From the NCBI GenBank assembly GCA_047495785.1, contig JBLDXI010000029.1, positions 3,658,001-3,722,000 of the forward strand: a stretch of 64,000 bases of DNA. The letters run 5' to 3'. Below the pieces are notes generated by a model. The model ran no database searches, was not told the origin of the DNA, and saw only the letters and a list, made by a program, of their open reading frames with translations. Source of the stretch: Lepidodermella squamata (Eukaryota > Gastrotricha). The position numbers were made by a program, and so were the translations under genes. Numbering within the stretch: position 1 is the stretch's first letter; each line of letters opens with the position of its first letter. Below are positions 44,501 to 54,451 of this stretch, piece by piece.

Positions 44501-46572
44501 ATTTCGCGAAAATCGCCGAACCACTGATCGCACTCACAAGGAAAAGCGAAGAAAAGTTCGAGTGGAATAAGGCGACCCAAGAAGCCTTCGAGGCACTCAA
44601 GGGTTTCCTAGTAAGCCCACCAATTCTTGGCTACCCGCAATTTGAAAAACCATTCAAAATCTACTCGGACGCATCAAATTGGGCCATCGGAGCGGTACTG
44701 GCACAAGACCAGGCGGACGCCGACGGCACCATAAGAGAAGTGGTAATAGCATACGCGTCGAGACAGCTGACCAAAACCGAACGAAACTACTGCGCGACAG
44801 AACGCGAACTTCTCGGAATATATTGGGCAGTAAAGACATTCCGACCCTACATCCGAATAAATGACATCGTCTATCTTTACACCGACCACAACCCCATCGT
44901 GCAGCTGGACCAGGCGCGGGACAGCACCGGGAAAATGGCTCGGTACAAAATGCTTTTGCAAGAATACAACATTCAGTACATCTACAAACCGGGCAAGACT
45001 CATACAAATGCCGATGGGTTGTCGCGGACTCCACCGAACACGAGTGGCAAGGAAGGCGAACAAACAATACCGGCAATCCTCAGCCTTCAATTCGCGAATG
45101 AGTTAAGTACGGAAAACATTGCACGAGAGCAACAGCAGGACTCGAAAATCCAAAATCTCATAAATGACTGCAAGGCGGGACGAACTAAGATGTACACGTT
45201 CGAAAATCAGCTACTGCGATTCAAATCAAGGCGAGAAAAGGGACCGGCAGAGGTAGTAGTACTGCCGGAAACACTGATTCAATCGGCAATCAAGCAAGCC
45301 CATTTAGAGCTGGGACATTTGGGAGCCGATAAAACGTGCGAGCACCTCAAGAACCGATTCTACTTCGCAGAGATGGAAGAAAGGACAAAGCGGACAATCG
45401 ACTGCTGTGTACCATGCCAAAGGAGGAAAGAGCCGCAAGCCGATGTCGTACCCATGCAACATATAGCGGAAGCAGAGTACCCACTGCAGAAAGTATGTTG
45501 GGACGTCGCAAAACTAATCACGTCTTATAGCGGAAACAACTGCGTGCTGTTTATTGGGGACATTTTCACAAAGTATGTCAAAGGGTACCCCATGAAAAAC
45601 GAGCAAACAGCAACGATCGTACGACACTTCCTTCATTTCGTGAGCGAGCACGGTTGCATCGAGTCCATCCACAACGACCAAGGGCGGAACTTCGAGAGCC
45701 GAACCATCACGGAACTTTGCAAAGCAATCGGCATCGAAAGGACAAGGTCCACGGCGTACCACCCTCAGGGTAACGGGTTCATCGAAAGATTTAACCGAAC
45801 GGTGAAGGCCATGTTAGCCAAGGTGATCGACGAAAAGCAACGCGACTGGGATGTGCAATTACCGTGGAAGCTACAAGCCTACAACGCGGCAAAGCAAGAT
45901 TCAACAGGCTATACACCCTACTTCCTGTTCCATGGAAGGCCCTTCCGATTCCCAACGGATGTCCTCCTCCAAAACGCGCCAAAATTCCGCAGTACGGACG
46001 CGTACGCAATCGAGATAAACGAACGGTTGCGAAAGGCTTACGCCGACACAAGAGCAAATGCGGAAGCGGCCCGTACAAAACAGAAGGCACAACACGACAA
46101 AGGAAGGAAGGAGCGAGAGGGCTTTACGATCGGCGAGCTCGTCCTCCTCCACGAACCACTACGGCAGCTTCACCTGTCCAGAAAACTGCACTGCCCATAC
46201 ACCGGGCTGTATACGATTGTCGCGAAGACAGGGCCGGTGACGTATGCCATTCGGTTACTGGACGGGCGGGCACCTAGCCGAATAGTTAACCTGGCTAGAC
46301 TCAAACCGTTCAACGCGGACGAAGTCGAAACAATTCGAGAAGCCGCGGGACTCGTACCTGAGGAAATCGAAGAAGGGGAAGGGCCACCCCTAGGTATCGA
46401 GGACCCGAACGGCGAGATCATAACGGCACCGGTAACGGCAGACGCCACAGTAGAAGAAATGAGGCAGCAGTGCCCGGACGCGGGGATAGCAGAGGAACCC
46501 GAGGAGGTGGGTGGCGAGCGACCCAAACGAGCAAGGAGACAGCCTGATTTCTATCAGGCGGGGCAAGAGTAG
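41545..46572 (+). CDS. gag-pol: Gag-Pol polyprotein, copy 2 (unbroken)
   Basis: 1,675 codons. Gag: capsid-like region (~residues 135-345) and two zinc knuckles (CYGCQQKGHIRRNC and CYNCGRPGHYAKDC). Protease: VVDTGAAVSAI (~470). Reverse transcriptase: FAIDYRVLNK, PFGLSNAPATF and YLDDIIVF (~895). RNase H: YSDASNWAIGAVL. Integrase: HHCC finger (HLELGHLG...CVPCQRR) and the catalytic triad blocks WDVAK, HNDQGRNFE, GFIERFNR. The frame begins with GTG. The first in-frame ATG is at ~41926 (MADYKIP), leaving about 127 codons of unassigned start, perhaps reached by splicing or non-AUG initiation. Gag and Pol share one frame with no shift. Confidence 0.9.
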   Translation: MTTRAKYQEQGIPLKDGKTPPKAAKPKTNKRAVDNLKEEPLEEGTLENLLLPTENSSLTKSSPNPQEQRPSFLQAAGKFIANSLKRSSTIREDESPKVANVVNEPTINPPTPKGKKSLSSKVVKKTAMADYKIPASVTFKHIEPFDVSSVARFEESFAKFEAAARAAGAKEPAAGTDPFAEGDKRLTFGGARTMVRCLLPVQYQEDWQDSFLDQLTTYSKIRQKIMEVVGLNVNKQAQREAFVKRRQQKGETPREFQRELKRLGKWAEMTDDAGFSKLLADTFKAGLQREYRAFIYDHPDEDEPINNDDPNWLLQQCDKYDQRKQIVGEELLGIHQLSITDSEKTCYGCQQKGHIRRNCPNQRQQVARGGPPRQIRWPMNQLRTSNYRNGTTKDCCCYNCGRPGHYAKDCRASGNQDGNGRFRQPTTTPRRNPPPGQRRYFPVRMLAVNSLGDRSMTLDAQANGKTVRFVVDTGAAVSAIRADLVDPRKVAMREMAAVNADGSEATIKGQASIELAAGPFKTKQPFVVMEALNAEGLLGFDFIKDNGIIVDIPRNRLLWNHTVIPCKATQGPAALRLPMRAVRMAQEQIIPPGARSTVLCSVPMVKDGETVLFKPENSMGNEEPTLVYGHTVDTVKDGKVRVTVFNIGTNPEKIRPMTAIGCVEKVDNSQIRATRRNDTQGSGEPKVDLSSKMLTENQRRQVRNLIKRYADIFSKDDDEVGHCPFIEHKIRVSGPPFRQPLRRSTHEEREIMRREVERMERMKVIRPSNSSWASAVCLVRKKDGKYRFAIDYRVLNKRVHEAGYADPFPLPRIDDTLEALGGAAYFSTFDLQSGYWNVPMEEKSKAYSAFITPWGLFEWEVMPFGLSNAPATFQRLMQYVFHGILFEEVLIYLDDIIVFSKSFEEHMVRLEHTFERIRKAGLKMKPSKCHIAQEEVEFLGYLVSGKGVRPDPKKTAPVIDYPVPKDVSQVRSFLGVCSYYRRFIKNFAKIAEPLIALTRKSEEKFEWNKATQEAFEALKGFLVSPPILGYPQFEKPFKIYSDASNWAIGAVLAQDQADADGTIREVVIAYASRQLTKTERNYCATERELLGIYWAVKTFRPYIRINDIVYLYTDHNPIVQLDQARDSTGKMARYKMLLQEYNIQYIYKPGKTHTNADGLSRTPPNTSGKEGEQTIPAILSLQFANELSTENIAREQQQDSKIQNLINDCKAGRTKMYTFENQLLRFKSRREKGPAEVVVLPETLIQSAIKQAHLELGHLGADKTCEHLKNRFYFAEMEERTKRTIDCCVPCQRRKEPQADVVPMQHIAEAEYPLQKVCWDVAKLITSYSGNNCVLFIGDIFTKYVKGYPMKNEQTATIVRHFLHFVSEHGCIESIHNDQGRNFESRTITELCKAIGIERTRSTAYHPQGNGFIERFNRTVKAMLAKVIDEKQRDWDVQLPWKLQAYNAAKQDSTGYTPYFLFHGRPFRFPTDVLLQNAPKFRSTDAYAIEINERLRKAYADTRANAEAARTKQKAQHDKGRKEREGFTIGELVLLHEPLRQLHLSRKLHCPYTGLYTIVAKTGPVTYAIRLLDGRAPSRIVNLARLKPFNADEVETIREAAGLVPEEIEEGEGPPLGIEDPNGEIITAPVTADATVEEMRQQCPDAGIAEEPEEVGGERPKRARRQPDFYQAGQE

Positions 46573-46607
46573 CTTTTAGTCAACCCCTTAATCTTTTGTT
46601 TTATAGA

Positions 46608-49298
46608 ATGTTGAAACCTAGTAACCTAGTAATAGTATTCGCGCTCTGGCACCACGCCGAGGGTGCGGAGCTACCACCCATTTTGTTCCCTAGAGCACTA
46701 GTAAGAGGCGTGCACAAAGGGTCGTTGTTCGAATTCAAGCACACGCTGCTATTCGCGGGCGGGGAAGAAGTACCATTTCGCGAAATATGGAACGAGCCAG
46801 ATCCGTCAGTACGAGCATTCGCAGAATACTTTCTGGAAACAGAGCACCTTCTCATGCCACCACCTTTGGACGAGCTAAAGCGATGCTCATCGTTTCCGTC
46901 AACGTCAACATGCTTCAACTTGGTCGGCTTCTCCGAAAAAGAATGCATCGTCAAACGAACTAAATACCCTAAACAATGCGCACTGGGAAACCCAACGACG
47001 ACACCAAGAAAACAAAGGGTGCGACGAGCAGCTCACACGTTAGCAGAAGAGTCGGGCGAAACCGGCAACGAAACCACAATCGATCCAGAAACCCCACCAA
47101 CGCCGGCAACCGCGGTGAACGCCACATCAATAATCACAAAAGTCACCACACCAACAACAGTAACGGCCGGCGTAACAACCGGCACACAAAGGACAAGCAC
47201 GCCGAAAGCTACTGCGACCCGTAAGGTCCGAATAACGGCGAAGACAGCGACGACGCAAACCGTCACGGGCGTCGAATCGCCAACTGCGCGACGTAGTACG
47301 ACCGGAGTTCAAAGTAGCGAGGCAAAGGCGGTTACCAAGGCGCAGGGCGAGCGCGGCGGGTCCAGAACCGTCCCGGGGACCACCACGCCGAGCACGGACG
47401 CGCCAACAAAACGGAAAGGGGTCAAAAGGTCAGTTTCTTGGTTTTGCTCCAACTACTTCACAAGACTAATCTACACGGCGTTGGGTAACACCTGCGAAGA
47501 GGGAGTCGGCGAGGCAACGATGGGTACGGTACGAGAAGCCAGTGCGATAATGAAGGACGAGCAGAAAGGCATACGAATCAACGGAAAGACAAGTACCATC
47601 CTGGGAGAAGAAATCCACGACGTCGTCAACGGCCTGAAAAACAAAACAGAGGCAATGACGCAGCTGACGGATCAATTGTTTAACGACGATAAGAAATTGC
47701 AGCAATTCGCGGCGGCGCAGATGAGAGTCAATTCGCATCTCTATCACGAAATGCTAAAAATGTCACGAATGCTACGAATAACCAACATCATGCAAACAGC
47801 GTCCACTCGATCACTGAGGCTGCAAGACATACCACAGGGTTTTCGGGCGGCAATACGAAGAGACATCAAAAGAAAGGTGTCCGAGGAGAGCAAAATGTAC
47901 GAAGCGGTCGTTACCAACAAACTTCCACTACTACTAAACCCCCGGTACGAATTCACCGCAGGAGATAACAACTTACAAGCCATGCTAATGGTAGACATAC
48001 CGATTGTAGAGGGGCCGCAATGCGAAATGTACGAACTGGAGCCACTGGCAATGAAGATAAACGACACGTGTATATCGGCTACAAGACAGCATTTTCAGGA
48101 AGTTATCGCTATTAAATGTAATGGAGCCACAAAACTCGTGAACAAAATCGCGCTGGAAGAATGCGAAACCATTACGAATTGGGGAATAGTGTGCCCAACG
48201 GGGACTGGCGGATACGGCGCAAGACCAGCGTGGGCACAGGAAGATGATTCAGGAGCACCAGCGTTGCTCATCGAAACCCCGAATACTGAAAAGCAAGAAC
48301 GAACCGTATGTGACACAACGATGGGAGCTATCGAGGTCGGCGATCGAAGGTTTTTGTTAACACGGGAAATGGAATACGCGATCTTGCGACCGGAAGTCGA
48401 GCCATATCAGATGGCGTTCGAAGGACAAACCAGGCGATACAAAGGTAAACCCGGACAAATCATCCAGCTACAGTGCCAGCAGAAATTGGGGGAGCTACGA
48501 TACATCAGCGAAGACGAGGAAGGTAAACCGTACGAGCACTGGGTGGTGCAAGGAAGCAGAGCAACGCGGAGATGTTCCGACGGGGAACTCGAGGGACATG
48601 GTTTTCTCAAGATATACGACAATGAAACGGTAGAAGTAATCGGCGAGGAACAGGGATCTTTCGAAAAGCACGCGGCCGAACAAGAAGCGCGAATTTCGGA
48701 ATTACGACGACAATGGAAAGATAGTTCGTGGCTCGACAAATTGACAAAACGGGATGAAGTTATTAAGCAACTGGGAATTGAAGCGGTGGCCAACGGGCAT
48801 TCGGCAGATGAACACATCAAGAAAATGCAAGGCTATATGGCACAAATGAAGACAGAAGAGCATTTTGATTTTTGGGAAAAATGGACTATCCGGGTTGGGC
48901 TCACGGTAACATTCATCATCGCATTGGCAGATCTCTTTATAGCAATCGGACTGGCATACGGCATTCAAATGACAAATTCAGTAAGCAGGATACCGATCCG
49001 GCAACTGGAGGTTAGCAAAAAGACATTGGGGCCGGAGGAAATTGAGGCATCCGCGCCACTGCTTACAAGCCGGATACTGAACGATAACGGCAAAACAGCC
49101 AGAATTGACTATCGAAAGACCGCGAAAAATCCACACGCTGAACTAAATGCGCAAGAACTGGAGGTTTATCGGCGATTGCAATATCGCTTACCCGAAACAA
49201 GCCCGGCAGAACTAACCGGTTGGATTCTGAACATCGCAAAAACGAACGGACTGTGGAGCGATGATCAAACAATGAAAAACTTCATCTGCACGGCCTAA
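46608..49298 (+). CDS. env: Envelope-like glycoprotein, copy 2
   Basis: Same 896-aa frame as the copy 1 env, with ATG at 46608 one base after a TTTTATAG acceptor. Signal peptide, Thr-rich stretch, basic cleavage-type sites and a single membrane segment are all kept. No difference from copy 1 was found on reading. Confidence 0.8.
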   Translation: MLKPSNLVIVFALWHHAEGAELPPILFPRALVRGVHKGSLFEFKHTLLFAGGEEVPFREIWNEPDPSVRAFAEYFLETEHLLMPPPLDELKRCSSFPSTSTCFNLVGFSEKECIVKRTKYPKQCALGNPTTTPRKQRVRRAAHTLAEESGETGNETTIDPETPPTPATAVNATSIITKVTTPTTVTAGVTTGTQRTSTPKATATRKVRITAKTATTQTVTGVESPTARRSTTGVQSSEAKAVTKAQGERGGSRTVPGTTTPSTDAPTKRKGVKRSVSWFCSNYFTRLIYTALGNTCEEGVGEATMGTVREASAIMKDEQKGIRINGKTSTILGEEIHDVVNGLKNKTEAMTQLTDQLFNDDKKLQQFAAAQMRVNSHLYHEMLKMSRMLRITNIMQTASTRSLRLQDIPQGFRAAIRRDIKRKVSEESKMYEAVVTNKLPLLLNPRYEFTAGDNNLQAMLMVDIPIVEGPQCEMYELEPLAMKINDTCISATRQHFQEVIAIKCNGATKLVNKIALEECETITNWGIVCPTGTGGYGARPAWAQEDDSGAPALLIETPNTEKQERTVCDTTMGAIEVGDRRFLLTREMEYAILRPEVEPYQMAFEGQTRRYKGKPGQIIQLQCQQKLGELRYISEDEEGKPYEHWVVQGSRATRRCSDGELEGHGFLKIYDNETVEVIGEEQGSFEKHAAEQEARISELRRQWKDSSWLDKLTKRDEVIKQLGIEAVANGHSADEHIKKMQGYMAQMKTEEHFDFWEKWTIRVGLTVTFIIALADLFIAIGLAYGIQMTNSVSRIPIRQLEVSKKTLGPEEIEASAPLLTSRILNDNGKTARIDYRKTAKNPHAELNAQELEVYRRLQYRLPETSPAELTGWILNIAKTNGLWSDDQTMKNFICTA

Positions 49299-49514
49299 GA
49301 CACAGAGATAAGTAAGAAAATCAGCAGGAAGACATTACATCTTTTGTTTTAGTGTGCTTGGCTTGAAAATTTTGTTAAAGTATTGAAGAGATGACTCAGC
49401 GTGCGGATGTCAATAGATAATCAATAAGTGCGCTCATAAATAATGTAGCCAGCAAGCGCAAACAAATTGTCGATAATGCTTATAAGTAAGAAAGCTTAAA
49501 AGTTTAAGTTACAG
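49299..49514 (+). other. Retroelement post-env non-coding segment, truncated
   Basis: Matches 39892-40107 of copy 1 and then breaks. No ORF. Confidence 0.85.
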
Positions 49515-49718
49515 TGTGGAGTAGGTAAAATTCATCCTGCCTTGTCTGGGCCCGCAGTTAAAGGTCCAAGTGTTGACGCCTAAAAATGCTATGGGGTACG
49601 TGAACTGAATTAATTCGAGTTGAAATATTAAAGTAATGAGTGAAACCTGTCATCGAGTCCAATTTTTGATGCACAAAGCTCTTCAATTTTATTTCATCAA
49701 TACTGTTCTAATACCGAG
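49515..49718 (+). repeat. 204-bp direct repeat flanking the retroelement block (right copy)
   Basis: Copy of 31505-31708. It joins truncated element DNA on its left and unique flank (ctcaccac) on its right. The original empty site was probably ...ataccgag|ctcaccac... Confidence 0.9.
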
Positions 49719-49834
49719 CTCACCACAGCAGTCCGAAAAATTGAGCAAATATAATACGAAGTCTTAATCCAGAAATATTCTGCTATTTTGCTATTGCGAG
49801 TCTCGTTTGTTACCAGCTCTACTTGACCGGTCCC

Positions 49835-52800
49835 CTAGATACGCTCGCATAGACCAGGTAGAGCCGAAGTTGAACCTCCATAGCAGCCTGCTCGAACAAT
49901 CTTGCCTTGATCAAGGGCAACGCCTGGAAATCAAATTGTTCAAATTCCATTTTATTTATTGTTAACACTTACAGTGTACAAACTGGTCGGGCGGATCGTC
50001 AGGCGAGAAGTCGATAAGTGAGTTGTTGAACGGCTCGCCCGTAATCCAGGAATACTCAGCCAGATTAACACGTTGAGCACCGATCCACGCTCGATAGACA
50101 GTACCAACTAAGGCCTTTGCTGCTTCGAAGGTCGCGTTATCTCGGATTATGGCCAGAGTTTTGTTGAGGCTCGCACACTCAGCTGCCTGGACGGTTTGAT
50201 TTCTCGACGTAGTGATAAGCTGAAGGTCGGATAAGGCCTGGAATATTACTTATAGTTAACAAATGTTACTGTTCTCAAGTTGCAAATTCTACTCACCGCG
50301 CCAGAACAAAGAACAGTGTTGCTGGAACCACATCGGCCATCTATGAAGCCTTCTGAATACATGCGCAAACCTATTCACAAAGAGACAAAGAAATATAAGT
50401 AATTCCATTTGTTATTTTTCAGGCCCAGTGTATTCCGTCAAAAAACGGCAGAGTAACCTGCAGGTTGGCAGAAAAGCTTGAACTCAAAGGAATTCAAGAA
50501 GCTTCCGAATAGCTGTATTTCTCTAAAATTGAAAACCCGATGGAAAAGCACACTTAAGAAATCCTTAACGGTATTGAGGGCAGAAATCGAGTATCGAGAA
50601 GAAAAACCAATTTTTCCGCTCGAAACCTGGATAAAATGCCAAACCACTCATACCCATGGTGTCTGAGTCAATTAATATTTTTGCAATTAAAAAATCAACC
50701 TTAAAATACGTTTAGCAAATTTTTTTGTTGAATTCCTTTTTAAATCGAACGATTTTGGCACTGAATTCTTTTTTGGTGGAAAACACGGTCGGCATCGACG
50801 ATTTAATCCTCGGTAACGCAGGCGATTCTAACCGAATGCAGTCTGCTGGCAGCAACATCAATAAGCTCATGAATACCGCATGAATAACTGCACGGTGCAT
50901 GTCAAATGGTCTTGTAAACGAGTGGGTGCTTATATTTCGGTAACTAAGGTAACTTCGGTAAGTGACCATTTTGATTGTTTATAAGCTCACCTCTCACAGT
51001 TTGAGTGTTCAATAAAAATTGTTTTTGTTAACATGCTTTCTTTGGCTCAAATTATTGCTTTACTAGTCTAATCCATTAAAATGGAGCCTGCTTCGTACAG
51101 TAATTCAATAATTTTGATTTCACCAGAAATTGAAAAAAACAACGGGCGGAAACACATTTTCCATTGAAGCAAAAAAAGCTAACCATGTGGGAAAGATTTT
51201 TTCTTCATGACTTTGTTCTCGCACCTAAAAACCTCTGAAACCCAGTTCCTTCCTAGCTGCTGGCTAGCCAAAATAGCCAGAAAAAAGCTGCCCGGCCCAG
51301 AGTTGGCCCCAGGTCGGGCCCGAGTCGGGTTTGGGTCCGACTTTTTCGACCCGGAGCCAACTCTGGCTCAGCAGTTTAATTATTTGTTCAATTTCTTTGG
51401 CTACCGTTCTCGGCATGTAGCCAAAACAATCATTAGCAGAAAAACAACTTACAGGAGCCAGTGCTAACCGGGTTATAGGGTCCCCAAAATGGCGAGTTCA
51501 TGTCAACGAGACTCATATCGTCCTCCCATCTGAAGCTCGCGACGAGTCCGATGAAAGCCTTAGTCGTGCCTAAAACTTGATTAGCGGCGTCTAAATCAGC
51601 CTGAGTTTTGATCGTTGCCAGTTGTCCGCCTTCGCTTCGACAAGCCAGTACTTTAGGACGGAAGGATGCAGAATCGACGGACAGAAAGTAACGGTTCAAG
51701 TCACGCAGACATGCCGCGTAATTGTCAGCAAATTTCGTCGAGTTTGAGTAGGTTTTCACCTGCATTTTAAACAAAAGTGTATGACAATATCCTGAAACGG
51801 AAGATCGTGAAAAGAAATGTACCGACAATTTTAAAAATTTTGAACGTTGTACATCCCACTTACAATTGTTGCTCCGTTCGGGCAGAGGTTGTAACATTTC
51901 TTGCCATTCGAAGTGTCGCACTGAACAGCATTCTGAAAAATTAAAATTGGACATTTTAGTATTTCAATTCAAGCTTTCTTACCCATGATAAGCACGCAGC
52001 TCTGTTTCTGTAGACACCCGTGGAAAATTCTTCGGTTTCATTAGCTAGGCAGCGGGTTCTGTTCAGTCGACAACCGGTAAATTCCCGAGTAGCAGGGTTG
52101 AAGCATCGGACGTGAGGTTTTACAGAGTCGGCAAGATCACCTGGGAAGAAGCACAACCAAGAAAATTCGGAATTAAAATTCTTGAAAAAATGCATCACTC
52201 ACTGTTGACATTACCCAGGCATGCGTCCAAGTTTGCCAATCCCGTCAATTTTTTTGTCTAATTTGAAACATATATTTTGATCAAATAGTTAATTTTTTGT
52301 CCTGTTACCGTATTGACTGGGCATGAAAACGAACTCGGCACGCAGCTAACAAACTTCTGGCTGGGATCAACGCATGAATCGAATTTGAGGTTCTATGAGA
52401 AGTTCATGTAAATAGATGAAATACAATTGATGGATGTTTTTACCGGTAATGAGCTGAAGTCTTTCGCGCAAGCCACCAAGTTTGTCTTGAATGGATATGC
52501 GCCATTGTAAGGACCACCAACCTAGACGACAAGATGAAATAAGTACAAAGTAGAAAATGCAAGAATACGTGTTGCGTAATCGTTAGCTTTTGAGTTAGCT
52601 TTGGAGGAATTCCTCCAAGGCTTTTGTGGGGTGATTAAGGGGACCCTAAGACACAATCCAGGTTGATGAGAAACAAATTATGTTGACCCCTCATTTCTGC
52701 ATCATTAGCGCCCCGAGTCCTCATTTATTTCTGCTGACTAGTATTTGATTTGTTTTCCTAAAACTTCTGCTGGACGTGCCTAAATTGCACCACGTAAACC

Positions 52801-54183
52801 AGTCGCCATTAACACTTTAACTGCCAAAATTAGACGGCACCAAATTTGGGGCCAAAGACTTCAAGGAACGCACAGAAATCAACTTGTGAAAACAGTGAAA
52901 TTTCGATTGTTGCGCCATAATCTGGGTCTAATAATTAGGTCCAATTCTTGGGTCTGCTTTTTGGCTCTAATCCAAAATTTTGACGTTTTTTCACTGTCAT
53001 TTCCAAAGACCTGCTCAGACCTTGTGTCCCTGAATTCGGTGTCAAACGAACCGCCGGGTCATGGCCTACACTTTGCCATCGGCCATTTCGCCCTACGACG
53101 CATCGTTGACCAGAAAAGAGAACTTTTCGACAGACCCAGGATTTGGATCCAAATATCGGATCTCGCAGTCTATTTTTGGCAGTTAAAGTGTTAACCAGTT
53201 TTAACTGCACTGTGGTGCTGAGCAGGAATTTCCATTTTTCATTTATTCTCATTTAATTTGACACCGGTTATAAATTAAATATTATCGTAATTTTTATTTT
53301 AATATTATTAGAAGTACCAGTCCTGATATGCCCTTGCTTCAGGACATTCCTTAGGCTTTACTCCAAAGGACCCTGCCCTGACTCTATGATCTAACCAGCT
53401 CCGGTAGATGCCAAGAACCAAGAAAACCAGTACCAAACATCATTGCATTTCGTACCAAATTATTCCAAACAGTTCCATCAAATCCCCAATTTGAAGACCC
53501 AGTATTCAACCCTAACCCTAACCCTAACCGCATTTAAAGAACGAATAACATGGTTAGGTATAGAATTAAATGAAATATGGTACCGGTGTAAAATTTTCCC
53601 TGTTATTTGTGGTAAAATTTCGATAATTTCCAGGTTTTTTAGACATTTCTGATATATTTCGGCCATTCAGCCAATCCCAAAAAAATGGCCAAAAATCATA
53701 CAGTGAAATTTTCATTTGGGCTTCCCGATTTCTTTGTAACTTTCCAGACCGACAAAATTGGCTCAGTCAAAAACAAACATTGTTGTGGTAAAATTCTCAC
53801 TATAATTTCGGTAGTTTTCCCACATCCAGGATTGCCAGGTCGGCAAGTTGCTGCGTTAGCGGAAAATCCATAACATAATCTAGCTGTCTGCGGGTGGAAA
53901 AAGATCACTAATCAAATTTCCATCGATTCAGCGTTGTAACAAACCGCTCGCAAACATGTCGTTTGGTCTGGCAGGCTGCCTCCGTACTGGTACAAAAATA
54001 GATAAGCTTCTATGTTTATTTCAAAATTACCTGATATTCGCGAAATAGAGAACAACCACTGGGTAGTTCGCGGCAATCATTGAATTTGTCGTCGAATTGC
54101 GAGAAGCAACGAACCCACGGTCCACATAGTACAAGTTGGCTAGCAGCGAAGATCGCAGCCAATATCTCGAGTATTAATTTCAT
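49835..54183 (-). CDS. Double C-type lectin-domain secreted protein, inverted paralogue
   Basis: Twelve exons, in order 54183-54031, 53986-53945, 53887-53801, 52521-52444, 52392-52309, 52257-52203, 52140-51983, 51932-51864, 51759-51453, 50370-50297, 50237-49973 and 49923-49835. Every exon length equals that of the gene at 14877-17351 except exon 9, which is one codon shorter. The product is 486 aa with the same signal peptide, Cys-rich N-terminus and two lectin-type domains (GGQLATI, FIGLVASFRWEDD; then YSWITGEPF). Introns 3 and 9 are long (about 1.28 and 1.08 kb). Intron 3 holds a MITE and a telomere-like run. The retroelement lies about 120 bp past the stop codon. Probably a secreted recognition or defence protein. 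Confidence 0.85.
52813..53190. mobile_element. TTAA-flanked MITE (piggyBac-type)
   Basis: The inverted ends CACTTTAACTGCCAAAA...TTTTGGCAGTTAAAGTG are flanked on both sides by TTAA (52809-52812, 53191-53194), the target used by piggyBac elements. 378 bp, non-coding. It lies in intron 3 of the lectin gene. Confidence 0.8.
53508..53529 (-). repeat. Interstitial telomere-like (TTAGGG)n run
   Basis: Three and a half units of CCCTAA on the plus strand, in a lectin-gene intron. Too short and internal to be a telomere. Confidence 0.85.
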
Positions 54184-54451
54184 TTCTTGATGATACCTAA
54201 AAGCGTGATGAGCGCTGGATTATCAATTCAAGCGATAATCAATTTGGAGAAAACATGAAATAAAATAATAAAATAAAATAATTATTATAGTATTCGGGAA
54301 AAATCTAATACTAGCGTGCGATTCAATTTATTTCTGTGTTCGGACACATTTTTGACAAGTAAACAGGGGTGAACCACGTGGATAACTTTCTCAATCTGGC
54401 ACTAGATTCATTTTTTTGAAAAGCTGGCAAAAAAATTAGATTTTTCTTATA

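Larger units (their letters stand above)
41118..49518 (+). mobile_element. Partial retroelement copy 2, lacking its 3' end
   Basis: LTR and internal region nearly identical to copy 1 up to the position equivalent to 40111, then an abrupt join to the 204-bp flank repeat. The fourth ORF, polypurine tract and 3' LTR are missing, so it cannot be a complete provirus although its gag-pol and env frames are unbroken. Confidence 0.92.

Noticed and set aside
31709-49718. Two independent retroelement insertions
   Set aside because: They share the middle LTR and lack host DNA or a target duplication between them, so a tandem arising by recombination or repair fits better.
53508-53529. Telomere at (CCCTAA)n
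   Set aside because: Only three and a half units inside an intron with ordinary genes on both sides.
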